64,000 nt of DNA from UBA6168 sp041741095. Its GTDB lineage: Bacteria; Bacteroidota; Bacteroidia; Chitinophagales; Saprospiraceae. Below, piece after piece: positions 7,415 through 15,185 of the stretch. The first letter of the stretch is position 1. Each line of letters starts with the position of its first letter. The notes under the pieces were generated by a model that was not told the origin of the DNA, searched no databases, and saw only the letters and a list, made by a program, of their open reading frames with translations. The translations under genes were made by a program, and so were the position numbers. The stretch spans positions 1 to 64,000 of the forward strand of contig JBGSKQ010000033.1 in assembly GCA_041741095.1 (NCBI GenBank), written 5' to 3'.

Positions 7415-9254
7415 TATTCAAAAGCTCTTCCACGCTTACATAGCTCACCGCATGATAGCCTCCCCTGGCTTTTTCAAAAATCTGTTTGGCAGTTTCTGCT
7501 TGTCCGGTTTCCTTGAAAGCACGGTACAACGGCAACACGAAGCGGCGGCGGCCCACGTTTATCAGGAAGTTTTCTATTTGTGGCAAAATCTGGCCGGAAT
7601 AGCCCCGGCGGATGGCAGTTTCATACCAGGCAAACAAAATTTCCGAGTTACCGGAATTTGTCAAACCAAAACTACCATCCAATTTTTTTAGAGTTGCAAC
7701 ATCCACGTTTTCAGGCAGTTGGCGGATAAAATGCACCCATTCGTGCGAAGTCCAACCAGTGGTGTCGGGCAAGGTTTCGGCCACTTTTTTTGCAGCGGCC
7801 TCGGCTTTGGCAAAGCGGTCGGAGTTTGGCACAGGGAAAGTAGCTGGCAGGTCCGGCTGATAAACCCATTCGTCCACATTGACGTCAAGCTCGTATTTGT
7901 CCAGGAGGTTTTTCTTTAAATAATCCAAAAACTCCTCTGTTGTCATGGTGCCAAATTTATGCTCCTGAAAATACTGTTTCAAGAAGGCATCAAAGCGCTC
8001 ACGGCCTGCTATTTCCTCCAGATAATGTAAGAAAAATGCGCCTTTTTGATAGGCAATGCCAGTCCCGGCTTCATCAGGATCACGCCCGGCGAGCTTGAGT
8101 TTCAATTGCGTGTCTTCGGGGTGTTCGCCGGCGCTGATGTCTTTCATTTCGACCAGCAATTCCTGGTATTCCAGCGTGGCGAGCATGTCCACATATTCCT
8201 TTCCGAACAATTTTTCCATGATGCGCCGCTCAAAATAGACGGTGAATCCCTCATTGAGCCAGAAGTCGTTCCAGGTGGCATTGGTCACAAGGTTGCCCGA
8301 CCAGGAGTGCGCCAGTTCGTGGGCCACCAGTGCCACCAAGCTGCGGTCGCCCGTGATGACGGTGGGCGTGGCAAAGGTCAGCCTTGGGTTTTCCATGCCG
8401 CCAAAGGGGAAACCGGGTGGCAACACGATAAGGTCGTAGCGGCCCCAAGCATAGGGGCCGTAGAGCGACTCGGCGGCCTCCACCATTTTTTCCATATCGG
8501 CAAATTCCCAGGCCGTTTTTTCGAGCATGGACGGCTCGGCATACACGCCCGTCCTCGGCCCAATCGGCTTGAAGGCAATATCGCCTACCGCCAGGGCGAT
8601 GAGGTAGGGGGGGATGGGCTGCTCCATTTTAAAATGATAAATGCCATCGGCTGTTTTTTCCTGCGGGTTTTCGGCGCTCATCAGGGCCATCATGCCTTGT
8701 GGCGTTTGGATGGTGGCCTCGTAGGTGATGCGGATGCCGGGGCTGTCCTGGCAGGGAATCCAGGTGCGGGAGAGGATGGCCTGGCCTTGGGTGTATAAAA
8801 AAGGCGCTTGTTTCCCGGCGGTCTGTGGCGCTTCCATCCAACCCAGGGCAGCGGCATCGGGTTTGGTGGAGTAATAGATGGTCACCACCTCGGTTTCCGG
8901 CTCGATGTTCACCCGGAGGGCCGTACCCAACAGTTCGTCAGGCTCCACGAGAAAAAACTCTGTTACCCGCTCGTCTTTTCCGATGGTCACTTTTTGGATG
9001 TCCAGGTTTTTGGTGTCGAAAATAATCTCGTTGGCCCCTTTGCTATCAATGGTCCATTTGGCGTATCCCGTGAGTATTTTTTGGTCAAAATCAACAGCCA
9101 GGTGCAAGTCGAGGTGCTTGGTGGCGGCCTCGTTGGGCTGGGCGAAGGAGTGTGGGTCGGCCTTCAAGTCCGGCTCGGTGGCAGGTTCGTTTTGTTGGCA
9201 GGAAAAAGGTAGCAGGAAAAGCAGCAACAGCAGGGTGATTTTCAAAAAATACAT
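7404..9254 (-). CDS. M1 family aminopeptidase, leukotriene A4 hydrolase-like, lipoprotein
   Basis: A 616-residue zinc aminopeptidase that removes N-terminal residues from peptides. A signal peptide ends in the lipobox PFSC (Cys ~19), so it is exported and membrane-anchored. The N-terminal beta domain starts at about residue 40 (HLDLHLAVDFDQKILTGYA). The exopeptidase motif is GGMENP (~286); the zinc site is HELAHSWSGN (~311) with the downstream Glu in NEGFTVYFER. A C-terminal helical domain of the LTA4H type (residues ~490-610) completes the protein, and the length matches LTA4H-type M1 enzymes. The last codons and stop lie inside the hairpin repeat at 7344-7414. Together with the S9 peptidase it fits scavenging of external peptides. 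Confidence 0.94.
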   Translation of the reverse strand: MYFLKITLLLLLFLLPFSCQQNEPATEPDLKADPHSFAQPNEAATKHLDLHLAVDFDQKILTGYAKWTIDSKGANEIIFDTKNLDIQKVTIGKDERVTEFFLVEPDELLGTALRVNIEPETEVVTIYYSTKPDAAALGWMEAPQTAGKQAPFLYTQGQAILSRTWIPCQDSPGIRITYEATIQTPQGMMALMSAENPQEKTADGIYHFKMEQPIPPYLIALAVGDIAFKPIGPRTGVYAEPSMLEKTAWEFADMEKMVEAAESLYGPYAWGRYDLIVLPPGFPFGGMENPRLTFATPTVITGDRSLVALVAHELAHSWSGNLVTNATWNDFWLNEGFTVYFERRIMEKLFGKEYVDMLATLEYQELLVEMKDISAGEHPEDTQLKLKLAGRDPDEAGTGIAYQKGAFFLHYLEEIAGRERFDAFLKQYFQEHKFGTMTTEEFLDYLKKNLLDKYELDVNVDEWVYQPDLPATFPVPNSDRFAKAEAAAKKVAETLPDTTGWTSHEWVHFIRQLPENVDVATLKKLDGSFGLTNSGNSEILFAWYETAIRRGYSGQILPQIENFLINVGRRRFVLPLYRAFKETGQAETAKQIFEKARGGYHAVSYVSVEELLNNVE

Positions 9255-9330
9255 GTGAAGGTGATTTTGTGTTCGGTAAAGGACGCAAAAATGGGGAAAA
9301 AAGGGAAGCTGAGAGGGAAGTTACCTTAGC

Positions 9331-9819
9331 TTAATCCTGCTCTTTTTTGCCAGTTTCATAATCAGTTGTCGGCTCTGCTACCTGGTGGATGGCTGACGAA
9401 GGGGAGAAATTTGTATAATTTTTGGCTGAAAGAGGTTTTGCAAAATAGTTTTTCACAACATCCTCGGATGCTTTTTCAACGAACCAGGAATGCAGCAATC
9501 GTTTTAATTCCCCTTTTATCAAATTTGAAAGCTCAAGCGTGACAATGAGCATATCTGTTTTATCCTCCCATTTTTTCGTCATAATTTTCAGAAAGGGTTT
9601 ATCATGGGAAGGCTCTTTTTGGATTATTTGCACCAGTCGGTCATTTATTTTGGCACTAAAAATATGCTCGTCATATATTTTCTGCCCATTGGCAAAGCTT
9701 TTTTTAAAAAAAGGTTCGACTATTTGGTGGGTAATTGATTCTAACAACTTCTTGTAAAAAGCCTCATTGAGGTTATACACTTTTTTATCGTGCAGGAAAT
9801 TTTCAAACAGGTATTTCAT
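9331..9819 (-). CDS. Hypothetical protein, second gene of a coupled pair
   Basis: A 162-residue protein starting MKYLFENFLHDKK. I do not recognise a family. It is hydrophilic and largely helical, with a Lys/Asp-rich middle (DKPFLKIMTKKWEDKTDMLIV) and no signal peptide or membrane segment. The start at 9819 is supported by an ATGA overlap with the stop of the upstream gene (start 9817-9819, stop 9816-9818), the usual arrangement for translational coupling. The pair lies in an AT-rich block between the M1 peptidase and methylmalonyl-CoA mutase, which may have been acquired together. Confidence 0.7.
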   Translation of the reverse strand: MKYLFENFLHDKKVYNLNEAFYKKLLESITHQIVEPFFKKSFANGQKIYDEHIFSAKINDRLVQIIQKEPSHDKPFLKIMTKKWEDKTDMLIVTLELSNLIKGELKRLLHSWFVEKASEDVVKNYFAKPLSAKNYTNFSPSSAIHQVAEPTTDYETGKKEQD

Positions 9820-10157
9820 ATCAATGTCATTAAGAGGATTAGGAGAACAGATAACCCAAATGCCCCGGCCCAAAGTTCAAAATCCACCCTTGTGCCATCG
9901 TCAAAATCATCATTTTGAAAGGAACGGAACATGGGGCTGTAGATACCGCCGCCATCTTTGGCATTTTTCATGAAACGTTCCAATTCATTAAATTGTGTCG
10001 TCCGCTTTTTCAGTTCCTTTTTGCTGAGTTTATTTTTCAACTGCTCGGTCATTTCCAAACCTTGTTGAAGGGTGGGCGGCTCGTCTTGTGCCCAAGAAAC
10101 GCTTTCTTCCAAACTGTCAGATTGGGCTTGTATTCTTCCACGGTGTGGCTTGGTCAT
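9816..10157 (-). CDS. Hypothetical small protein with C-terminal membrane anchor
   Basis: A 113-residue protein from the ATG at 10157 (MTKPHRGRIQAQ); the frame is open to 10205. The N-terminus carries RIQAQSDSLEESVSWAQDEPP, split here as RIQAQ and LEESVSWAQDEPP, which looks like a conserved signature although I cannot name the family. A Lys-rich helical middle follows, and the last ~20 residues (FGLSVLLILLMTLI) form a transmembrane anchor, so it is probably tail-anchored in the inner membrane. It overlaps the next gene by ATGA, so the two products likely act together. A toxin-immunity or effector-chaperone role is conceivable but unproven. Confidence 0.65.
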   Translation of the reverse strand: MTKPHRGRIQAQSDSLEESVSWAQDEPPTLQQGLEMTEQLKNKLSKKELKKRTTQFNELERFMKNAKDGGGIYSPMFRSFQNDDFDDGTRVDFELWAGAFGLSVLLILLMTLI

Positions 10158-10306
10158 TGCTTTTGGTTTGAGGGGGTGAAGATATTGTTTTTGTTTGGAT
10201 TGCAAACTGCATACTTTTGAGGTCTATGAAAAGGATGATAACATCATAAATGAATACCTCTGCAGAATAATGCTACGATTTAGAGTTTTTAACGAGCTGA
10301 GTATTT

Positions 10307-11077
10307 CTAAAAATCTCCGAATATTTCTTTGTAATAAGCCTTCCAACCCCCAGTTCGGTAATATTTTACTAAAATTGGATCATTTGAAAGGACTCTTCTT
10401 TCTTTTTGTAATTGCCATAAAGCTAATTTGAATTCATCCAAGCAGTCAGGTGAAACATACTTAAATTCTTCATGTGAAAGGCTGTTCTTTTCTAATTTTT
10501 CTATCCTGGATTCAAGTTCAGGAATAGCAGCCCGTATCTGCCTGTAGGCCAAAAATGCAGCATAAATATCGGGATATATTAGAAAAGGTTCTTCAAAAAT
10601 CTCAACCATTCTAAAGTGAAATTTTTCAAAATCTGCAAAATATAAAACTCCATATAACCAATAATAAGGAGCAATTGAACCCGTTTTTGCCAAATCATGA
10701 ATTGTGTCAAATATTCTTGGTACTGCCCAATATGGAAATGTGTTTGAAATTTTGCCAATTAAAAAAGCGCATTGCTCGCTAAGTAAATTCCATTCCTTGT
10801 GTATTTCATTTGAAAAAAGACGAAGAAGAGCCTCAAATAGTTCTTTTGATAAATGATTTTCCGCTGCAATTGCATACCATAAGGGTGTATCCAAAAAGCT
10901 ATTAGATTCTTTGTCAAAATAAATTTTGTCGTTATAGGCGTTTTCCAGAGCAAACACTATTTTTTCTGTTACATCCCTTTCGTCAGGATAATCATGCACA
11001 TACTCAATGGCATCTGCTGGAACAGAATCATTTTTTGAATCAAGAATATGAAATGCTTCTTTAATTGAAGAAATCAT
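10307..11077 (-). CDS. Hypothetical AT-rich gene, cytoplasmic protein
   Basis: A 256-residue protein starting MISSIKEAFHILD, with the start 4 bp after the stop of methylmalonyl-CoA mutase on the same strand. An upstream in-frame ATG at 11101 would overlap the mutase. It has no signal peptide. It is predicted alpha-helical with many aromatic residues (PYYWLYGVLYF, PFLIYPDIYAAFLAYRQ) and a charged C-terminus. The pattern recalls HEAT/ankyrin-like helical repeats (DTPLWYAIAAENHLSKELF is ankyrin-like near residue 70), but I cannot assign a family. Its base composition is clearly more AT-rich than the flanking metabolic genes, suggesting transfer. It may be an immunity-type protein, which is speculation from composition and neighbours. 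Confidence 0.7.
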   Translation of the reverse strand: MISSIKEAFHILDSKNDSVPADAIEYVHDYPDERDVTEKIVFALENAYNDKIYFDKESNSFLDTPLWYAIAAENHLSKELFEALLRLFSNEIHKEWNLLSEQCAFLIGKISNTFPYWAVPRIFDTIHDLAKTGSIAPYYWLYGVLYFADFEKFHFRMVEIFEEPFLIYPDIYAAFLAYRQIRAAIPELESRIEKLEKNSLSHEEFKYVSPDCLDEFKLALWQLQKERRVLSNDPILVKYYRTGGWKAYYKEIFGDF

Positions 11078-11081
11078 GATG

Positions 11082-13241
11082 CTATTGAATATCTGAACCA
11101 TTTCCTCCCCCCAACCTCCCCAATATCCCCATCGCCGCCTCCGCTATCTTCGTGCCCGGCCCGAAGACCGCTGCCACGCCTTTTTCATACAAAAATTCGT
11201 AGTCCTGCGGGGGAATCACGCCGCCAGCCACCACGAGGATGTCGCCACGGCCCAGCTTTTCGAGTTCGGCGATGGTTTCCGGCACGAGTGTGCGGTGGCC
11301 AGCAGCCAATGAACTGATGCCTAGCACGTGTACGTCGTTTTCGGCGGCCTGGCGGGCAGCTTCGGCGGGCGTTTGGAAGAGCGGGCCGATGTCCACGTCG
11401 AAGCCGAGGTCGGCAAAGCCGGTGGCGATGATCTTGGCCCCCCGGTCGTGGCCGTCCTGGCCGAGTTTGGCCACCATGATGCGGGGACGGCGGCCTTCCA
11501 TTTCGGCAAATTCATCGGCCATCTGCCTTGCTTTTTCAAAACTTTCGTCCATTTTTATTTCATTGGAATATACGCCTGATAGCGCATGGGTGGTTGGTAT
11601 ATAGCGGCCAAAGGCACGTTCCATCGCTTCTGAAATTTCGCCCAAAGTAGCACGGAGGCGGGCTGCTTTGATGGCCAATTCGAGCAGGTTGGCCTCCCCC
11701 TGGCCCCCTCCAAGGGAGGGGGTATTGGCGCAATGGTAAATTGCTTCAAGTGATTTTTGAACTGCGGCTTCGTCACGCTGGGCTTTCAGTTTTTTCAAAC
11801 GGGCAATCTGCGATTCCCGCACAGCACTGTTGTCCACTTTCAGGATGTCTAGTTCCTGTTTTTCATCCACCTGAAAAATGTTCACGCCCACGATGCGATC
11901 CTGGCCGGAGTCAATGCGGGCCTGCTTGCGGGCAGCGGCTTCCTCGATGCGGAGCTTGGGCAGGCCCTGCTCAATGGCTTTGGCCATGCCGCCGAGCGAC
12001 TCCACTTCTTCGATGAGCGTCCAAGCCCGTTGCGCCAATTGTTCGGTCAAATATTCCACATAATAGCTGCCCGCCAGCGGGTCAACGACCTTGGTCACGC
12101 CCGTTTCTTTTTGGATAAACAACTGCGTGTCACGGGCAATTTTGGCAGAAAAATCGGTGGGCAGGGCGATGGCCTCGTCCAGCGAATTGGTGTGCAGTGA
12201 CTGGGTGCCGCCCAGCACCGCCGACAGTGCTTCGATGCAGGTGCGGGCCACGTTGTTGAAGGGGTCTTGCTCGGTGAGGCTCCAGCCGCTGGTCTGGCAG
12301 TGAGTGCGCAGGGCCAGCGATTTTTCGTCTTTTGGGTTAAACTGTTTCACTATTTTAGACCAGAGCAGGCGGCCCGCCCGCAGCTTGGCTATTTCCATAA
12401 AATGGTTCATGCCGATGGCCCAGAAGAAGGAAATGCGGGGCGCAAAATCGTCAATGTCCAGTCCGGCGGCGATGCCCGTGCGCAAATATTCCAGGCCATC
12501 GGCCAGGGTGTAGGCCAGTTCGATATCGGCGGGGCCGCCCGCCTCGTGGATGTGGTAGCCGCTCACGCTGATCGAGTTGAAACGGGGCATGTGCTGCGCT
12601 GTATATTTGAAAATATCGCCAACGATCCTCATGCTCGGCCTTGGCGGGTAGATGAAAGTGTTGCGCACCATGAATTCCTTGAGGATGTCATTTTGAATGG
12701 TACCGCTGAGCTGTGCTGGCTTCACGCCTTGCTCCTCCGCCGCCACAATGTAAAAAGCCATGATGGGGATGACGGCCCCGTTCATGGTCATGGACACTGA
12801 CATTTCGTCCAAGGGGATTTTGTCAAACAGGATTTTCATGTCCTCCACGCTATCAATGGCCACGCCAGCCATGCCCACGTCGCCCGTCACACGGGGGTGG
12901 TCGCTGTCGTAGCCCCGGTGGGTGGCCAGGTCGAAGGCGACGGAGAGGCCCTTTTGCCCTTGCGCCAAATTGCGGCGGTAAAAGGCATTGCTTTCCTCGG
13001 CGGTGGAAAAACCCGCATACTGCCGGATCGTCCAGGGACGGGTAAGGTACATCGTGCTGTATGGGCCTCCGAGGAAGGGCGGTTTGCCTGCTACAAAATG
13101 CTGGTGCGGAAGAATGTTGGGTTCAAAACGGAAAGGGATGTCTATCTTTTCTGCCGACTGATGACTGCCGACTGATGACTGTGGACTGACAACTGCCGAC
13201 TGCGGATCAAAGGGTATATTTTCAAAATCAGGGCGGATCAT
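11082..13241 (-). CDS. mutB: Methylmalonyl-CoA mutase, catalytic (large) subunit
   Basis: A 719-residue adenosylcobalamin enzyme interconverting (R)-methylmalonyl-CoA and succinyl-CoA. The N-terminal TIM barrel carries TRPWTIRQYAGFSTAEESNAFYR split across residues ~69-91 and the RTHCQTSGWSL motif. The C-terminal cobalamin domain has the base-off motif KLGQDGHDRGAK (DxHxxG) with ISSLAAGH and the late GGVIPPQD. The length equals the human/MutB form. No MutA small-subunit gene is adjacent, although most Bacteroidota have mutA-mutB in tandem. The first ~35 residues are odd: residues ~13-31 (SAVVSPQSSVGSHQSAE) are encoded by a GACTG-word repeat (13151-13205), apparently inserted in frame ahead of the conserved start. 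Later in-frame starts downstream of the repeat cannot be excluded. Confidence 0.96.
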   Translation of the reverse strand: MIRPDFENIPFDPQSAVVSPQSSVGSHQSAEKIDIPFRFEPNILPHQHFVAGKPPFLGGPYSTMYLTRPWTIRQYAGFSTAEESNAFYRRNLAQGQKGLSVAFDLATHRGYDSDHPRVTGDVGMAGVAIDSVEDMKILFDKIPLDEMSVSMTMNGAVIPIMAFYIVAAEEQGVKPAQLSGTIQNDILKEFMVRNTFIYPPRPSMRIVGDIFKYTAQHMPRFNSISVSGYHIHEAGGPADIELAYTLADGLEYLRTGIAAGLDIDDFAPRISFFWAIGMNHFMEIAKLRAGRLLWSKIVKQFNPKDEKSLALRTHCQTSGWSLTEQDPFNNVARTCIEALSAVLGGTQSLHTNSLDEAIALPTDFSAKIARDTQLFIQKETGVTKVVDPLAGSYYVEYLTEQLAQRAWTLIEEVESLGGMAKAIEQGLPKLRIEEAAARKQARIDSGQDRIVGVNIFQVDEKQELDILKVDNSAVRESQIARLKKLKAQRDEAAVQKSLEAIYHCANTPSLGGGQGEANLLELAIKAARLRATLGEISEAMERAFGRYIPTTHALSGVYSNEIKMDESFEKARQMADEFAEMEGRRPRIMVAKLGQDGHDRGAKIIATGFADLGFDVDIGPLFQTPAEAARQAAENDVHVLGISSLAAGHRTLVPETIAELEKLGRGDILVVAGGVIPPQDYEFLYEKGVAAVFGPGTKIAEAAMGILGRLGGGNGSDIQ
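13151..13205. repeat. GACTG-word repeat inside the mutB 5' coding region
   Basis: Tandem imperfect words of the type GACTGATGACTGCC run through 55 bases without breaking the frame. They encode a Ser/Gln/Val-rich segment in the mutase N-terminus. The 12-mer ACTGTGGACTGA is shared exactly with the receptor-gene repeat at 40933-40984. Only one arm is present, so it does not form a hairpin. Confidence 0.75.
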
Positions 13242-13304
13242 AAATGGTTTTATTTTGCCAAAGTGGTTGAGAACGAACGCATTGGCAAAGTAACAGGAGT
13301 TTTT

Positions 13305-13312
13305 TAGTTTTG
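13305..13312 (+). promoter_or_regulatory. Candidate promoter of the DUF4058 gene
   Basis: TAGTTTTG matches the Bacteroidota -7 element TAnnTTTG and lies 16 bp before the start codon. A TTGG about 20 bp upstream is a plausible -33 element. Confidence 0.45.
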
Positions 13313-13328
13313 AAAAAAAATTGAAGCA

Positions 13329-14135
13329 ATGGCATCACCATTTCCGGGCATGGATCCTTTTCTGGAGGGTTATAGGTTCCATGATTTCCATAATTCAATG
13401 ATTTCTACCTGTAAGCGGCTCATTGCCCCGCAAATAGTACCCCGTTATGTGCCTTCCATTGAAAGCTACACCGTGTTGGACAACGGCGACGGCACCAAAG
13501 GCATTGACATCATGTACCCCGATTTGGGCGTGTTTATTGGCAAGGACGACCAGTTAGAGGAGCCTTCGGCGGCGTATGAAATCAAACCCAAATTCACGCC
13601 GCCCACCATCAGGGTGGACACCGAAGAGGAATTTGGCATCCGCATCCCCTACCTGGAGATTCGGGACAAGGCGAACAATAAATTGGTAACAGTCATTGAG
13701 ATTCTCTCACCGATCAATAAACGCACAGCCGGACGTGCAGCCTATCGGGAAAAATGCAGCAAATTACACGCATCTGGTGTCCATTTGCTGGAAATAGACC
13801 TCCTACGCCGGGGCGAGCGGGCTTTCAGGAACCAGGTGCTTAAAAACGCCCACTACGGAGTGAGGCTGTTCAGGGGCAATGGAAAAGAGGTAGAAATCTG
13901 GGCCATTGATATAAAGGACAAATTGCCCGTTTTGCCAGTCCCATTGCAGGAAGGGGACAGCGATGCCGTGCTCGATTTGGGAAAGGCATTTGATATGGTT
14001 TATACAGAGAGCCTTTACGACCGGATCATCCAATATGATGAAACGCCCCCGCCACCCGATTTTACCAAAAGAGAAAAGGAATGGCTCCATTCCCGCATTG
14101 CCGCTTTTGCAAGCAAAACAGAAAAAGCGGTCTAA
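13329..14135 (+). CDS. DUF4058 family protein
   Basis: A 268-residue protein beginning with the family signature MASPFPGMDPFLE. DUF4058 proteins are common in Cyanobacteria, Planctomycetes and some Bacteroidota, and their function is unknown. The middle (VTVIEILSPINKRTAGRAAY, near residue 120) has the hydrophobic-strand, Glu, Lys order of PD-(D/E)XK nuclease-like folds and resembles Uma2 proteins, another of which is encoded at 41915-42520. It has no signal peptide. It is transcribed alone, divergent from mutB, and followed by two strong hairpins. A patchy distribution of the family suggests horizontal movement, but nothing in the local composition proves it. Confidence 0.85.
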   Translation: MASPFPGMDPFLEGYRFHDFHNSMISTCKRLIAPQIVPRYVPSIESYTVLDNGDGTKGIDIMYPDLGVFIGKDDQLEEPSAAYEIKPKFTPPTIRVDTEEEFGIRIPYLEIRDKANNKLVTVIEILSPINKRTAGRAAYREKCSKLHASGVHLLEIDLLRRGERAFRNQVLKNAHYGVRLFRGNGKEVEIWAIDIKDKLPVLPVPLQEGDSDAVLDLGKAFDMVYTESLYDRIIQYDETPPPPDFTKREKEWLHSRIAAFASKTEKAV

Positions 14136-14172
14136 TAAACTTGTTCGGATTGAATTACCACTTGCGGCGCAT

Positions 14173-14236
14173 CCACCCTGTTAGGGTTTCGAAACCCTAA
14201 CTGGGTGGGTGCTCGTCGGGTTTCCAAACCCCGACG
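14173..14236. repeat. Two GGGTTTC/GAAACCC hairpins after the DUF4058 gene
   Basis: CCACCCTGTTAGGGTTTC (14173-14190) pairs with 14191-14208 with one mismatch. It is followed by a second hairpin CGTCGGGTTT / AAACCCCGACG (14214-14236). The second word is shared with the cluster near 59720-59745. There is no T-run, so this is a dispersed palindromic repeat that may also stop transcription between the convergent DUF4058 and TonB genes. Confidence 0.7.
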
Positions 14237-14258
14237 GCCTTGTCTTGCAATACATTGC

Positions 14259-15014
14259 TTATCGCAATTTAAACTGCACAGGCAAACTGAACTGCACCCG
14301 CACCGGCCTCCCCTGCTGCTTACCTGGCAACCAGGTGGGCATGGATTTCACCACCCGTAGCGCCTCAGAACCACAGCCGCCGCCGATGTCCCTTACTGTT
14401 TCAATATTGGAAATACTGCCGTCTTTTTCCACGATAAAACGGACGACGACCGTGCCTTCAATGCCGTTTTCCCTGGCTATGGAGGGGTAGCGGATGTGGC
14501 TGCCCAAATATTGGAGCAGCCGTTCGGTGGCACATTCTTGTTTTTCTTTTTTGGTCAAACCAGCGTCCTGGCATCCGGGAAAGCGGGGCATTTCTTGAGC
14601 CGCAATACAAATTATGTCATTTGTTTCAGGTTCTTTTGGCAAAGGTGGAGGCGAGTTTTTATTGGCGGGTTGGAAAGGCTCGCCAAAGGGAGCAGCGCTT
14701 GGCGAATGGATAGCAAGAGAATCAATTGAAATTGCAATGGGAGTTGGATTAAACACTACCAAGGGCAGTTCCACTATTTTATTGGAAACATGGAAAACAG
14801 GTGGCGGCGGCTTGGCCGCAGTCGTCTTTTGCGCCGTTCGCACTACTTTTACTTCCGTTTCTGTGGGAAAAATTTCATCTTCAAAGGAGGGGATTCCGGG
14901 CCGCTGCACCGTCCAGTTGAAAGCCAAAACGGCGATGAACAGTGCAGCAGCAAAACCGATGCGGAGGTTGGCGGAGCGGTGGCGCTCCAGCCTGGAAATG
15001 TCAACTTTTTTCAT
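14259..15014 (-). CDS. TonB-like energy transducer protein
   Basis: A 251-residue TonB-family protein. A short basic N-terminus (MKKVDISRLERHR) precedes one transmembrane helix (residues ~17-35, GFAAALFIAVLAFNW), a periplasmic Pro/Thr-rich linker with PPPPVFHV, and a C-terminal TonB domain from about residue 165 (YLGSHIRYPSIARENGIEGTV, split here for length). The domain contains VEKDGSISNIETVRDIGGG, and the WLPGKQQGRPV motif is typical of this phylum. It would couple the proton-motive force to TonB-dependent receptors such as those in this window. The frame is open upstream to 15179, but that extension is repeat-derived and lacks family similarity, so ATG 15014 was chosen. No exbB/exbD is adjacent. 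Confidence 0.88.
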   Translation of the reverse strand: MKKVDISRLERHRSANLRIGFAAALFIAVLAFNWTVQRPGIPSFEDEIFPTETEVKVVRTAQKTTAAKPPPPVFHVSNKIVELPLVVFNPTPIAISIDSLAIHSPSAAPFGEPFQPANKNSPPPLPKEPETNDIICIAAQEMPRFPGCQDAGLTKKEKQECATERLLQYLGSHIRYPSIARENGIEGTVVVRFIVEKDGSISNIETVRDIGGGCGSEALRVVKSMPTWLPGKQQGRPVRVQFSLPVQFKLR

Positions 15015-15085
15015 AGCTTTAAATTTGAGTTCAACCGGAAAGATGCACGTGCGTTTTCTTTTGGCGTTTGGGTAGCCGCAATTTT

Positions 15086-15093
15086 TATCTTTG
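15086..15093 (+). promoter_or_regulatory. Candidate promoter of the M16 peptidase gene
   Basis: TATCTTTG is a perfect TAnnTTTG -7 element. TTTG occurs 15 bp (15067-15070) and 22 bp (15060-15063) upstream. The predicted transcript would carry the hairpin repeat at 15108-15170 in its leader before the GTG start. Confidence 0.5.
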
Positions 15094-15107
15094 CGGCCCT
15101 TTTGAAA

Positions 15108-15170
15108 AAGGTTGATGAGGTTGATTGGGTTGATGAAGTTTATATCAACCCAATCAACCTTATCAACTTT
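15108..15170. repeat. GGTTGAT-word hairpin between TonB and M16 genes
   Basis: A 27-base arm made of TTGAT words (15108-15134) pairs with 15144-15170 with only two mismatches and a 9-base loop. It lies in the leader of the M16 gene and just upstream of the divergent tonB start. It is open in frame in both directions, which artificially extends both reading frames. Confidence 0.85.
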
Positions 15171-15185
15171 ACCAACCAATTATCT

